Source: Arthrospira sp. PCC 9108 (GTDB lineage: Bacteria; Cyanobacteriota; Cyanobacteriia; Cyanobacteriales; Microcoleaceae). Taken from it: a stretch of 64,000 nucleotides of DNA. The position numbers and the translations under genes were made by a program. The stretch is taken from the NCBI GenBank assembly GCA_016745315.1, contig CP066886.1:4712501-4776500 (forward strand), given 5' to 3'. This document shows positions 51,438 through 61,131 of this stretch, piece by piece (within the stretch, counting starts at the first letter, position 1; each line of letters starts with the position of its first letter). The notes beneath the pieces are model-generated. The model was not told where the DNA came from. It did no database searches and saw only the letters and a list, made by a program, of their open reading frames with translations.

Positions 51438-53090
51438 CTAGTTTAAACAGGCGGCTAAATCAGCTTCGGGAGTGGTAATAGCCTGTAGGTTGTATTTTGC
51501 CGATAGGATAGCGAAGACATTAGGGGAAATGAAAGCCGGTAAAGTCGGACCCAAACGGATATCTTTGATACCCAAATATAATAGTGTCAGCAGAACCGCC
51601 ACAGCCTTCTGTTCATACCAAGACAAAATCATAGATAGAGGAAGTTCATTAACTCCGATATCAAAGGCTTGGGCGAGTCCTAGGGCGATCTGAATAGCCG
51701 AATAGGCATCATTGCACTGTCCCACATCCATCAGCCGAGGAATGTTACCAATTTCCCCCATTTCCTTATCAAAAAAGCGGAATTTTCCACAGGCGAGGGT
51801 TAACACCACACAATCTGAGGGAACCTGATCGACAAATTCGGTATAATAATTGCGATCGGGTTTAGCCCCATCACAACCTCCGACTAGGAAGAAATGGCGA
51901 ATTTTGCCTTGTTTAACCGCCTCAATCACCTGGTCGCTAACATTTAATACCGCATTACGGGCGAAGCCAGTTTTTACCTGACGGGGTGGTTCATCTTCTG
52001 CAAACCCAGCTAAAGCCAGGGCTTTGTGAATGGCGGGGCTAAAATCTGGGGTAAGATTTGCCCTATCTTCGAGATAGTTGATGTCAGGATATCCCACCGG
52101 ACCGAGGGTAAATAATTTATCCTCATAGTGTTCGTGGGGAGGCATCAAACAGTTAGTGGTGATGACGATCGCACCGGGAAACTTAGCGAAATCCTTGGTT
52201 TGATTTTGCCAAGCTGTGCCATAGTGACCGTAAAGGTGGGGATATTTTTGTTTAAGGACTGGGTAGCCATGGGCGGGTAGTAACTCGCCGTGGGTGTAAA
52301 CATTAATACCAGTATTGGCTGTTTGTTGAAGGATGGCTTCGAGTTGTTTAATGTCGTGACCAGAGACCAAAATGGCTTTCCCGGCCTTTGCATTCAGGGG
52401 AACAACGGTAGGGATAGGATGACCATAATGGTTAGTGTGTCCCGCGTCGAGAAGTTCCATAGCCAACAGGTTCATTTCCCCGACTTTCATGGCTAGATTA
52501 ACCCAATCTTCTAAACCGAGACTAGGTTCTTCCAAGGCGGCGAGGGCTTGGTGACAGAAACTATAAATGCGATCGTCTTCCTGACCAAGTTCTTGGGCGT
52601 GGAAACTGTAGGAAGCCAAGCCTTTGAGACCGTAGAGGACGGTAAGTTTGAGGGAGAAGATATCGATGTCTTGACTAGAGTCGGCAATAAAGTTACGGGA
52701 AACTTCCTCCCCCTGGGCTACTAAACTATCAGTCCAGTCTGGTTGATAGGTAGCAGCTACAGACCAACTGATGGGGCGATCGCTCATCTGTTGAATTTCG
52801 GTTTTGAGTTTTTCCCGTTGGGCGATCGCCTCACGGATATAGCTGTAAAAGCGTTTACGGTTAAAGTTAACATTCGTCATCGTGGCGAACATCGACTCAC
52901 AGCAAAACACATCCACAGCATGGGTATCAATGCCCAATTCCTTAGCCTTCAAAGCCACAGGCGCAATACCCCGCAGACAGTAAATCAATAGGTCTTGAAC
53001 CGCATTTACATCCGGTCCTTTACCACAAGCGCCCCACTGGTGGCAACCTTGACCGCTGGCAGTTTGTTCGCATTGTTCACAAAACATCAA
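51438..53090 (-). CDS. hcp: Hybrid cluster protein (hydroxylamine reductase)
   Basis: 550 residues. N-terminal CEQCEQTASGQGCHQWGACG provides the cysteines of the first iron-sulfur cluster. CCESMFATMTNVNF, VITTNCLMP and the C-terminal region with LVGGCDGAKPDRNYYTEF and LACGKFRFF supply hybrid-cluster ligands. Hcp reduces hydroxylamine and/or nitric oxide in other bacteria. It lies inside the hox operon between hoxF and hoxU with short gaps, so it is likely co-transcribed. The diaphorase or a ferredoxin could supply its electrons. Confidence 0.96.
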   Translation of the reverse strand: MMFCEQCEQTASGQGCHQWGACGKGPDVNAVQDLLIYCLRGIAPVALKAKELGIDTHAVDVFCCESMFATMTNVNFNRKRFYSYIREAIAQREKLKTEIQQMSDRPISWSVAATYQPDWTDSLVAQGEEVSRNFIADSSQDIDIFSLKLTVLYGLKGLASYSFHAQELGQEDDRIYSFCHQALAALEEPSLGLEDWVNLAMKVGEMNLLAMELLDAGHTNHYGHPIPTVVPLNAKAGKAILVSGHDIKQLEAILQQTANTGINVYTHGELLPAHGYPVLKQKYPHLYGHYGTAWQNQTKDFAKFPGAIVITTNCLMPPHEHYEDKLFTLGPVGYPDINYLEDRANLTPDFSPAIHKALALAGFAEDEPPRQVKTGFARNAVLNVSDQVIEAVKQGKIRHFFLVGGCDGAKPDRNYYTEFVDQVPSDCVVLTLACGKFRFFDKEMGEIGNIPRLMDVGQCNDAYSAIQIALGLAQAFDIGVNELPLSMILSWYEQKAVAVLLTLLYLGIKDIRLGPTLPAFISPNVFAILSAKYNLQAITTPEADLAACLN

Positions 53091-53145
53091 TCCCTTCTCC
53101 TAATTGAGCTTCCTAGTTTCCTGTTTAGCTTCCCTATGTGAAATA

Positions 53146-54759
53146 TCAGTGAACCGCCACCTTAGCGTTAGTAGTTTGAAGCAACTCCAAATACTCACTC
53201 TCGAAATACTGCAACGTACTGGTAACCGGGTTAGGGGCTGTCATTCCCAAGCCACATAAACTGGTAGCCCTTACCATGTCGCACAACTGTTTAAGTTTTT
53301 CCAAATCAGCAGGGGTAGCCTGTTTATTGAGTAACTTCGTAAGCAACTGGTACATTTGCACAGTACCCACACGGCAGGGGATACACTTACCACAGGTTTC
53401 ACCCCGGCAAAATTCCATATAGAATTGAGCCACCTGCACCATGCTAGTGTTTTCATCCATCACCACCATGCCCCCAGATCCCATCATAGATCCCAATTTA
53501 GTCAGAGATTCATAATCTACTGGGGTATCGAGAAACTGAGCCGGGATACAACCGCCAGATGGTCCCCCTGTTTGCACAGCTTTAACTTGCAGACCGCCCG
53601 GAATACCGCCGCCCATCTCTTCCACAATTTCGCGTAGGGTAATACCCATAGGCACTTCAATCAGGCCGTTATTGCGGATTTTACCCGTCAGAGAGAAGAT
53701 TTTAGTACCCTTGCTTTTTTCAGTACCAATTTGATTGTACCAGTCCGCCCCGTTGCGGATAATCGGGGCTATATTACCCAAGGTTTCCACATTATTAATC
53801 AGGGTTGGGCAGTCCCACAACCCAGAAACGGCGGGATAGGGAGGACGAGGACGGGGGTTGCCGCGACCGCCACCAATAGAAGCAATCAGCGCCGTTTCTT
53901 CGCCACAAACAAAAGCACCCGCACCAACCCGAATATCAATATTAAAGTTTATGGAGGAACCAAAGATGCGGCTACCTAACATACTCTGACGTTTAGCCTG
54001 TTGAATGGCTTTCTGTAGCCTAGTGATCGCTAGGGGATATTCCGCCCGAACGTAGATATAGCCTTGGGTTGCACCTACAGCATATCCAGCGATCGCCATT
54101 CCTTCCAGGATACGGTGAGGGTCACTTTCTAAGACACTACGATCCATAAACGCCCCCGGGTCGCCCTCGTCAGCGTTACAGATCACATATTTTTGTCCTG
54201 GGGGCATTTTAGCCACAGTCGCCCACTTTAACCCCGTGGGATAGCCAGCCCCTCCCCGTCCCCGTAATCCAGATTTAGTAATTTCTGCCACTACCTCTTC
54301 TGGAGTCAGGTCATAAATTACATGATGTAAGGCTCTGTAGCCTCCCACGGCAATATATTCCCCGATTTTCTCCGGGTCAATTTTGCCGCTAAATTCCCGA
54401 ACGATTTTTAATTGGCGACTAAAGAAGGGATGATTGGGATCACCTTGAACTGGTTTCGCTTCCCCGCCTTTCAGCGCTTCGATAATAGATGGGGCATCTT
54501 CGGGGGTGACTTTTTCATAATGAATGCCGTTAGGTTCGACTTCCACCATGGGGCCGCGTCCGCAAAACCCCATACAGCCTACACCGACTATTTGCACGTC
54601 CGCCTCAAGTCCTGACTCTTTCAGCGCATCTTCCATCGCCTTTTTGACTTCTAGGGACTCAGAGGCTTGACAACCAGTAGATGTGCAGCAGTGGATACGG
54701 ATACTTTTTTGGTTGTTGCGTTCCTTTTCGGCTAGTTCGACTAATTCAGTCAATTCCAT
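53146..54759 (-). CDS. hoxF: Diaphorase flavoprotein subunit HoxF
   Basis: 537 residues, the NAD(P)H- and FMN-binding subunit. An N-terminal thioredoxin-like [2Fe-2S] domain (CCTSTGCQAS, GCMGFCGRGP) precedes the NuoF-like core with GRGGAGYPTGLKWATV and CNADEGDPGAFMDR for nucleotide and FMN. The [4Fe-4S] motif CGKCIPCRVGT is near the C-terminus. It joins HoxE and HoxU in the diaphorase. The gap to hcp is 55 bp. Confidence 0.97.
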   Translation of the reverse strand: MELTELVELAEKERNNQKSIRIHCCTSTGCQASESLEVKKAMEDALKESGLEADVQIVGVGCMGFCGRGPMVEVEPNGIHYEKVTPEDAPSIIEALKGGEAKPVQGDPNHPFFSRQLKIVREFSGKIDPEKIGEYIAVGGYRALHHVIYDLTPEEVVAEITKSGLRGRGGAGYPTGLKWATVAKMPPGQKYVICNADEGDPGAFMDRSVLESDPHRILEGMAIAGYAVGATQGYIYVRAEYPLAITRLQKAIQQAKRQSMLGSRIFGSSINFNIDIRVGAGAFVCGEETALIASIGGGRGNPRPRPPYPAVSGLWDCPTLINNVETLGNIAPIIRNGADWYNQIGTEKSKGTKIFSLTGKIRNNGLIEVPMGITLREIVEEMGGGIPGGLQVKAVQTGGPSGGCIPAQFLDTPVDYESLTKLGSMMGSGGMVVMDENTSMVQVAQFYMEFCRGETCGKCIPCRVGTVQMYQLLTKLLNKQATPADLEKLKQLCDMVRATSLCGLGMTAPNPVTSTLQYFESEYLELLQTTNAKVAVH

Positions 54760-54807
54760 AATATTTTAGTTCTCCTCTCTCAATGGAGTTGGGGTTATAA
54801 GTGGCAT

Positions 54808-55347
54808 TTAGGCCTCGGCTGAACCCTGCCACTTTTGCAGTCGTGCTACCGCCATTTCTGGGGTTTGCTGACCTGCAACTTTCCCATCAAAGACAGCCGC
54901 CGGAGCAATACCACAGGCTCCGATACAGCGGGCGGTGACAATAGATATCTGGCCGTCTGGCGTGGTTTCCCCTGACTTGATTCCGGTTTTTTCTTCTAAG
55001 GCTGCTAGGACTTCTCCACTGCCTTTAACATAGCAGGCTGTCCCTAAACAGACCACGCAGGTATGAGCGCCACTGGGTTTTAGGGAAAATAGATGATAGA
55101 AGGTGGCGACTCCGTAAACTTGGCTCAGGGGGAGTTGGAGTTGTCGCGCAACGTATATTAATACGTCTTCTTCTAAGTAGCCAAATGCTTCCTGGGCTTT
55201 GTGCAGCACTTCGATTAGGGCATCCTGACTATATTGGCTGCGTTTCATGGTGATATCCAGTACCTTGAAACGTTTATCGCCACTGGGATGGTTTGACGCT
55301 GCTTTACTTTTGGCAGATTTTGGGGCGGTTTCTGTGGAATCGGGCAT
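54808..55347 (-). CDS. hoxE: Diaphorase subunit HoxE
   Basis: 179 residues from ATG 55347, homologue of NuoE. A helical N-terminal part (YSQDALIEVLHKAQEAFGYL) is followed by the thioredoxin-like [2Fe-2S] site with CLGTAC and RCIGACGIAP. An in-frame start at 55380 would add 11 residues and is less likely. It is the promoter-proximal gene of the operon. HoxE is proposed to link the complex to the membrane or to ferredoxin. Confidence 0.95.
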   Translation of the reverse strand: MPDSTETAPKSAKSKAASNHPSGDKRFKVLDITMKRSQYSQDALIEVLHKAQEAFGYLEEDVLIYVARQLQLPLSQVYGVATFYHLFSLKPSGAHTCVVCLGTACYVKGSGEVLAALEEKTGIKSGETTPDGQISIVTARCIGACGIAPAAVFDGKVAGQQTPEMAVARLQKWQGSAEA

Positions 55348-55739
55348 AGTGATTTTACAGTAATTTCTACAGAATTTCAACCCTATTAAATATGATCAAT
55401 ATTGATCCCCACAGGGTTGATGTTCTATTTTGATGACAATTCATGCTAATTTTGGGGACATTTTTGGGACAAATCCCCAAAACAACTGTAGGGTTGTTTA
55501 TCTCCAAATATTTCGTTAGTCGAACATTACAACATTCTGTTCTAAATGTTAAGTATAACGGCAAACCCCGGAAAAAAGTATTAAGATAATTAAAAGAATT
55601 TCTGCCTCTGCTGGTGGGTCTGCTAACAGTGATTATGCTTAGTTAGCCTGTCATCAAACTACCACAGAGCCTAGAGATAGCCTCGGGGTTGCTATTGGCA
55701 ACCTAAATGAGAATAATTATCATTCAAGGGATGAAATAT
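55348..55739. promoter_or_regulatory. Divergent hox/hypC regulatory region
   Basis: 392 bases between hoxE and hypC, AT-rich, with no convincing gene; the minus-strand frame at 55367-55564 looks spurious. A near-perfect Fur box sits at its right edge. A hox promoter must lie in the left half, but I cannot assign -10/-35 boxes safely. LexA and AbrB-type control is known for hox genes in Synechocystis; no such site was verified here. Confidence 0.55.
55708..55722 (+). promoter_or_regulatory. Fur-box-like operator upstream of hypC
   Basis: TGAGAATAATTATCA matches 14 of 15 bases of the 7-1-7 ferric-uptake-regulator consensus TGATAATNATTATCA. It ends 17 bases before the hypC ATG, where a bound repressor would block transcription or ribosome access. 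Confidence 0.6.
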
Positions 55740-55973
55740 ATGTGTCTAGCAGTTCCGGGAAAACTCGTGAGTATATCGGGAGATGATCCTTTATTAAAAA
55801 AAGGTCGCGTCAGCTTTGGCGGGGTAATTAAAGAGGTGAGTCTGGCTTATGTTCCTGAAGCCCAAGTGGGTGATTATGTTTTGGTTCATGTTGGTTTTGC
55901 TCTGAGTCGGGTAGAACCAGAGGACGCTTTACAAACCTTAGCAGATTTACAACAGATGGTGAAATTGGGTTAA
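55740..55973 (+). CDS. hypC: Hydrogenase maturation chaperone HypC
   Basis: 77 residues from ATG 55740, so the protein begins MCLAVPGKLV. The second-position cysteine is essential in HypC for transferring the Fe(CN)2CO unit to HoxH, which fixes the start; the upstream in-frame ATG 55707 would bury it. The domain is a small beta-barrel. It is divergent from hoxE and is the only hyp gene seen here; hypABDEF must lie elsewhere. Confidence 0.93.
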   Translation: MCLAVPGKLVSISGDDPLLKKGRVSFGGVIKEVSLAYVPEAQVGDYVLVHVGFALSRVEPEDALQTLADLQQMVKLG

Positions 55974-56359
55974 AATTTGTTAAGACCTGATTTATATTTA
56001 CAGCTTCCTATAGGATAATAAATAGGGTAAGGTAGGAGGCAGTCAAGTTCCAAAAACCCTTAACAAAGATTTAAAGATTGTGATCTGACTCAGGGGAAAG
56101 GAACCTTTGAATCAGACAGCCGGCGCAGAGGTATTGTTGTCAAAATCTAGGTAAATTATCGACCCAATTTTTTTTTGTTGAATGACACAATTTAGGGCGA
56201 TCGCTTGGTAAAGAGAACTGTCAAGGACAGGGCCAAGGTAAATAATGCGATCGCCTCAGATCAGCTCGTCAATGGTTGTCCGATCACAGCCATCAACGCG
56301 GTTAATTCCGCAGGTTTTAAAACTGGGTTAAATCCCAAGTAAATGAGAGGATTTCAAGT
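55974..56359. other. Long leader region before nifJ
   Basis: 386 bases without a gene. TCTGACTCA (56084-56092) and TGAATCAGA (56108-56116) can pair with one mismatch around a GGGGAAAGGAACCTT loop. A long T run and several HIP1 sites follow. It may hold the nifJ promoter and a structured 5' leader. I do not recognise a known riboswitch. Confidence 0.4.
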
Positions 56360-59300
56360 ATGAATACCAGACAGTATGCCACCCTAGACGGGAACGAAGC
56401 CGTAGCCCGTGTGGCTTTTCGTCTCAATGAAGTTATTGCCATTTATCCCATCACTCCATCATCACCCATGGGAGAATGGGCGGATGCTTGGACATCAGAA
56501 GGACAACCCAACATTTGGGGAACTGTTCCCGCAGTAGTAGAAATGCAAAGCGAAGGAGGCGCGGCGGGGGCTGTTCATGGTTCCCTACAGGGAGGGTCAT
56601 TAACCACGACATTTACAGCATCCCAGGGATTATTATTAATGATTCCGAACCTGTACAAAATCGCCGGGGAACTAACCTGTGCGGTTCTCCATGTGGCCGC
56701 CAGGTCGATCGCCGCCCAAGCCTTGTCTATTTTCGGCGATCACAGTGACGTAATGGCAGTGCGGGCTACTGGTTGCGGATTATTATGTTCAGCCTCAGTC
56801 CAGGAAGCCCATGATTTAGCCCTAGTCGCCCAAGCAAGTACCCTGAAATCAAGGATTCCATTTATCCACTTTTTTGATGGATTCCGCACCTCCCACGAAG
56901 TGCAGAAAATCGAACTCCTCGAAGAAAGCGACCTGCGGGCGATGATAGATGATGAGGACATTTATGCACACCGCGCCCGGGGACTAACACCCGATCGCCC
57001 TGCTTTACGAGGAACCGCCCAAAACCCTGATGTTTACTTCCAAGCGAGGGAAAGCGTCAACCCCTTCTATAACGCCTGTCCAGAAATGGTGCAAAAAGCC
57101 ATGGACAAATTCGGGGAGTTGACGGGACGGCACTATAAACTATTTGAATATCATGGCGCACCGGATGCCGATCGCATCATTATATTAATGGGTTCGGGCT
57201 GTGAAACCGTCCACGAAACCGTAGATTATCTGACCGCGCAGGGAGAAAAAGTCGGAGTCCTGAAAGTCCGTCTGTATCGACCCTGGGATGCTAACGCCTT
57301 TATTGGCGCTGTACCAAAAACCGCCAAAGCGATCGCCGTTTTAGACCGCACCAAAGAACCCGGTTCTAGTGGCGAACCCCTATATTTAGATGTCGTCACC
57401 GCCATAAGTGAAAGCTGGGAAGGACTCGCCCCCAAAATTGTCGGCGGTCGTTATGGGTTATCCTCCAAAGAATTTAACCCGGCTATGGTAAAAGCCGTTT
57501 TTGATAACCTGCAACTCGACAAACCCAAAAATCACTTTACCATCGGTATTAACGATGACCTCACCCACACCTCCCTACCCTTTGACCCGGAATTTTCCAC
57601 CGAACCCGATAACGTCATCCGCGCCATGTTCTATGGTCTAGGGTCTGATGGTACTGTAGGGGCTAACAAAAACTCCATTAAAATTATCGGAGACGAAACC
57701 AGCAACTACGCCCAGGGTTACTTCGTCTACGACTCTAAAAAATCCGGCGCTGTCACCGTATCTCACCTGCGCTTCGGTCCTAACTTAATCCGCTCCCCCT
57801 ATTTAATCGAAAAATCCAACTTTATCGGCTGTCACCAGTGGAACTTCCTAGAAAAACTCAATGTAGTTGATGCCGCCACCAATGGGGCGACCTTCCTGCT
57901 GAATAGCCCCTACGGACCTGATGAAGTCTGGAATTACCTACCCATTGAAATTCAAGAACAAATTGTCCGCAAAAATCTCAAACTCTATGTCATCGATGCT
58001 AATAAAGTAGCCCGTGACAGTGGAATGGGTAGCCGTATCAATACGGTGATGCAGGTCTGTTTCTTCGCTTTGGCGGGAGTTCTACCCAAAGATGAGGCGA
58101 TCGCCAAAATTAAAAAAGCGATCGAAAAAACCTATGGTAAAAAAGGTTCAGCCATTGTCCGCATGAACCTCCAAGCCGTAGACAATACCCTCGATAACCT
58201 CTTTGAAGTCAATATCGGCGAAGCCAATAGCCACGTACGCATAGCGTCGCCAGTCCCTGCTAACGCCCCTGATTTTGTCCGGGAAGTCGAAGGGATGATG
58301 TTAGCGCGCAAAGGCGACCAACTCTCCGTCAGTCAACTACCCTGTGACGGAACCTATCCCACAGGTACATCAAAATGGGAGAAACGCAACGTCGCCCAAG
58401 AAATCCCCGTTTGGGATGCTGATGTGTGTGTGCAGTGTGGTAAATGTATCATGGTCTGCCCCCATGCCGTAATTCGTGGTAAAGCCTACGATGAAAGCGC
58501 CCTAAATGGTGCGCCGGAAACCTTCAAAACCACTGCTGTCCGTGATAAAGCCTTTGAAGGGCAAAAATTCACCATCCAAGTATCTCCAGAAGACTGTACA
58601 GGTTGCGGTATCTGTGTCGATGTCTGTCCGGCGAAAAATAAATCCATGCCCTCCAAAAAGGCGATTAACATGGAGTATCAGCCACCCATACGAGCCACCG
58701 AACGGGATAACTGGGAATTTTTCCTCAACTTGCCTAACCCCGATCGCCGTAATTTGCGATCGGATATGATTAAACAACAACAATGGCAAGAACCCCTGTT
58801 TGAGTTCTCTGGCGCTTGTGCGGGTTGTGGCGAAACTCCCTATATCAAGTTAGCAACCCAACTATTTGGCGATCGTATGGTTGTCGCTAACGCCACCGGC
58901 TGTTCTTCTATCTATGGCGGTAACTTACCAACTACACCCTGGGCGCAAAATGCCGAAGGTCGCGGCCCTAGTTGGTCTAATAGCCTATTTGAAGATAACG
59001 CCGAATTTGGTCTAGGCTTCCGTCTGTCCATTGATAAACATACCGCTTTCGCCTGTGAATTGTTGCAGACATTAGGCGGCATTGTCGGCGATGAACTGGT
59101 AGCCAAAATTATCAATAACCCCCAAAAATCCGAGGCTGATATTTGGGAACAACGGGAACTCGTCGCCCAGGTTAAGCAAAAATTGCAAGGGTCTGATGAT
59201 ACCAACGCCAAACAGTTACTCAGTCTGGCTGATTACCTCGTCAAAAAATCTGTCTGGATACTCGGTGGCGATGGTTGGGCCTATGATATCGGCTATGGCG

Positions 59301-59941
59301 GTTTAGATCATGTCATTGCTAGTGGTCGCAACGTCAATATCCTGGTCATGGATACTGAGGTCTACTCTAATACTGGTGGTCAGTCTTCTAAAGCTACTCC
59401 TCGCGGCGCGGTCGCTAAATTTGCTGCTGGTGGTAAGCCTTCACCTAAGAAAGACTTGGGTTTGATTGCTATGACCTACGGTAACGTTTATGTCGCTTCT
59501 GTGGCTATGGGGGCGCGGGATGAACACACCCTTAAAGTCTTCCTGGAAGCCGAAGCCTATGACGGCCCTTCCTTGATTATTGCCTACAGTCACTGTATCG
59601 CCCACGGTATTAATATGACCACGGCTATGAGTCACCAAAAAGCAATTGTCGAAAGTGGTCGTTGGTTGCTTTATCGTTATCATCCTGACCTGAAAGCGGA
59701 AGGTAAAAATCCCCTACTTTTGGATTCGCGATCGCCTAAAAAATCCATCGAACAATCCATGTACGCCGAAAACCGCTTTAAAATGCTCACCAAAACTAAG
59801 CCCGTTGATGCCAAACGCTTGCTGAAAGAAGCCCAGAAAGACGTTGACACCCGTTGGCAAATGTATGAGTATCTGGCGGCGCGTCCCTTGAATGACGAAG
59901 GTAATAAACCCAATACAGACACCTCTGGTGACAAAGAGTGA
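56360..59941 (+). CDS. nifJ: Pyruvate:ferredoxin (flavodoxin) oxidoreductase
   Basis: 1193 residues, single-chain PFOR. The N-terminal domain has YPITPSSPMGEWAD. Two ferredoxin clusters are CVQCGKCIMVCPHA and CTGCGICVDVCPAKNK (residues about 690-760). The thiamine-diphosphate domain includes CAGCGETPY and LGGDGWAYDIGYGGLDHVIA, then MDTEVYSNTGGQSS. It oxidises pyruvate to acetyl-CoA plus CO2 and reduces ferredoxin or flavodoxin, which can feed the hydrogenase during dark fermentation. Its proximity to hox and hypC fits that use. Confidence 0.98.
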   Translation: MNTRQYATLDGNEAVARVAFRLNEVIAIYPITPSSPMGEWADAWTSEGQPNIWGTVPAVVEMQSEGGAAGAVHGSLQGGSLTTTFTASQGLLLMIPNLYKIAGELTCAVLHVAARSIAAQALSIFGDHSDVMAVRATGCGLLCSASVQEAHDLALVAQASTLKSRIPFIHFFDGFRTSHEVQKIELLEESDLRAMIDDEDIYAHRARGLTPDRPALRGTAQNPDVYFQARESVNPFYNACPEMVQKAMDKFGELTGRHYKLFEYHGAPDADRIIILMGSGCETVHETVDYLTAQGEKVGVLKVRLYRPWDANAFIGAVPKTAKAIAVLDRTKEPGSSGEPLYLDVVTAISESWEGLAPKIVGGRYGLSSKEFNPAMVKAVFDNLQLDKPKNHFTIGINDDLTHTSLPFDPEFSTEPDNVIRAMFYGLGSDGTVGANKNSIKIIGDETSNYAQGYFVYDSKKSGAVTVSHLRFGPNLIRSPYLIEKSNFIGCHQWNFLEKLNVVDAATNGATFLLNSPYGPDEVWNYLPIEIQEQIVRKNLKLYVIDANKVARDSGMGSRINTVMQVCFFALAGVLPKDEAIAKIKKAIEKTYGKKGSAIVRMNLQAVDNTLDNLFEVNIGEANSHVRIASPVPANAPDFVREVEGMMLARKGDQLSVSQLPCDGTYPTGTSKWEKRNVAQEIPVWDADVCVQCGKCIMVCPHAVIRGKAYDESALNGAPETFKTTAVRDKAFEGQKFTIQVSPEDCTGCGICVDVCPAKNKSMPSKKAINMEYQPPIRATERDNWEFFLNLPNPDRRNLRSDMIKQQQWQEPLFEFSGACAGCGETPYIKLATQLFGDRMVVANATGCSSIYGGNLPTTPWAQNAEGRGPSWSNSLFEDNAEFGLGFRLSIDKHTAFACELLQTLGGIVGDELVAKIINNPQKSEADIWEQRELVAQVKQKLQGSDDTNAKQLLSLADYLVKKSVWILGGDGWAYDIGYGGLDHVIASGRNVNILVMDTEVYSNTGGQSSKATPRGAVAKFAAGGKPSPKKDLGLIAMTYGNVYVASVAMGARDEHTLKVFLEAEAYDGPSLIIAYSHCIAHGINMTTAMSHQKAIVESGRWLLYRYHPDLKAEGKNPLLLDSRSPKKSIEQSMYAENRFKMLTKTKPVDAKRLLKEAQKDVDTRWQMYEYLAARPLNDEGNKPNTDTSGDKE

Positions 59942-59973
59942 AGCTCCTAAACCGATGGTAGACAGAAACTCCT

Positions 59974-60027
59974 AGTCCGGTTCCTAGTGTGGGGGCGTGC
60001 CTATTTTTCGCCCCTACAAACCGGACT
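59974..60027. other. Long hairpin between nifJ and the DHOD-like gene
   Basis: AGTCCGGTT (59974-59982) is the exact reverse complement of AACCGGACT (60019-60027). An inner GGGGCG/CGCCCC stem makes this a strong hairpin. It may stabilise the nifJ end or act as an attenuator before the next gene. It is flanked by CTCCTAG repeats. Confidence 0.6.
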
Positions 60028-60076
60028 CCTAGAACTTTTCGCTGTTCCTATCCACTTTTCATAAGGAATCGATATT

Positions 60077-61087
60077 ATGGATTTGAGTACGACCTATTTG
60101 GGATTGAATTTGAGGACTCCCATTGTCCCTTCCGCCGCCGCCGTTTTATCAGAAGATGTCGATAATATTCGGCGTATGGAAGATGCGGGCGCATCAGCGG
60201 TGATTTTACACTCCCTATTTGAAGAACAGTTACTGCGAGAAAAATTTGAACTTAATCACCATTTGGAATATGGAACTAATAGTTTTGCTGAGGCTTTAAC
60301 TTATTTTCCTGAACCCGAAGAATATCACGTCGGACCAGAACTTTATCTTGAGCATATTCGCTTGGCTAAGGAATTGGTTGATATTCCCATTATTGCCAGT
60401 TTAAATGGTTTCTCCTCCGGTGGTTGGGTGGAATATTCCAAACTCATGCAGGAAGCTGGTGCAGATGCGATCGAGTTGAATATTTATTATGTCCCCACCG
60501 ACTTTGATATGAGTGGGGCTCAGGTTGAGGAAAACTATATCACTACTCTCCGGGAAGTTAAAGCAGAGGTCACTATTCCTGTGGCTATGAAACTTAGCCC
60601 CTTCTTTAGTAATATGGCAAATATGGCGAAACGTTTAGATGAAGCTGGAGTCGATGGACTCGCTTTATTTAACCGCTTCATACAGCCAGATATTAACCCA
60701 GAAGAACTAGAAATTGAGGTGAGTTCCGTTTTGAGTTCTCCCCACGATATGCGCCTACCTATGCGCTGGATTGCTATTCTTTATGGTCGGATTAATGCCG
60801 ATTTAGCCTCGACTAGCGGTGTCGCACGCGGTCACGATGCTATTAAAATGTTGATGGCGGGGGCTAAGGTAACTCATGTTTGTTCCGCTTTATTGCGCCA
60901 TGGTATCGGTTACATTCAAGTGATGGAAGATGAGATGAAACACTGGATGGAAGAACATGAGTATGAGTCTGTTAAACAGATGCAGGGTTCTATGTCTCAG
61001 CGCCATTGTGATGATGAGTCAGCCTATGAACGCGCCCAGTACATGAAAGCGATTACTTCCTACGTCCCAGAACATAGTTTATTCTAG
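60077..61087 (+). CDS. Dihydroorotate dehydrogenase-like protein
   Basis: 336 residues, FMN-binding TIM barrel of the PyrD family (LRTPIVPSAAAVLSED; IIASLNGFSSGGWVEYSKLM; AIELNIYYV). This group lies next to nifJ in many cyanobacteria and lacks some features of true class 1A/1B PyrD, so it may not serve pyrimidine synthesis. AAGGAATC precedes the ATG. The link to PFOR suggests a redox role. Confidence 0.85.
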   Translation: MDLSTTYLGLNLRTPIVPSAAAVLSEDVDNIRRMEDAGASAVILHSLFEEQLLREKFELNHHLEYGTNSFAEALTYFPEPEEYHVGPELYLEHIRLAKELVDIPIIASLNGFSSGGWVEYSKLMQEAGADAIELNIYYVPTDFDMSGAQVEENYITTLREVKAEVTIPVAMKLSPFFSNMANMAKRLDEAGVDGLALFNRFIQPDINPEELEIEVSSVLSSPHDMRLPMRWIAILYGRINADLASTSGVARGHDAIKMLMAGAKVTHVCSALLRHGIGYIQVMEDEMKHWMEEHEYESVKQMQGSMSQRHCDDESAYERAQYMKAITSYVPEHSLF

Positions 61088-61131
61088 TTCATTCTAGGAT
61101 ATGATTCTTGGATAATAATTTCACCATATCA

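Noticed and set aside
55367..55564. 65-residue minus-strand frame in the hox/hypC gap
   Set aside because: No recognisable sequence; it overlaps the leader of hoxE and lacks a ribosome site.
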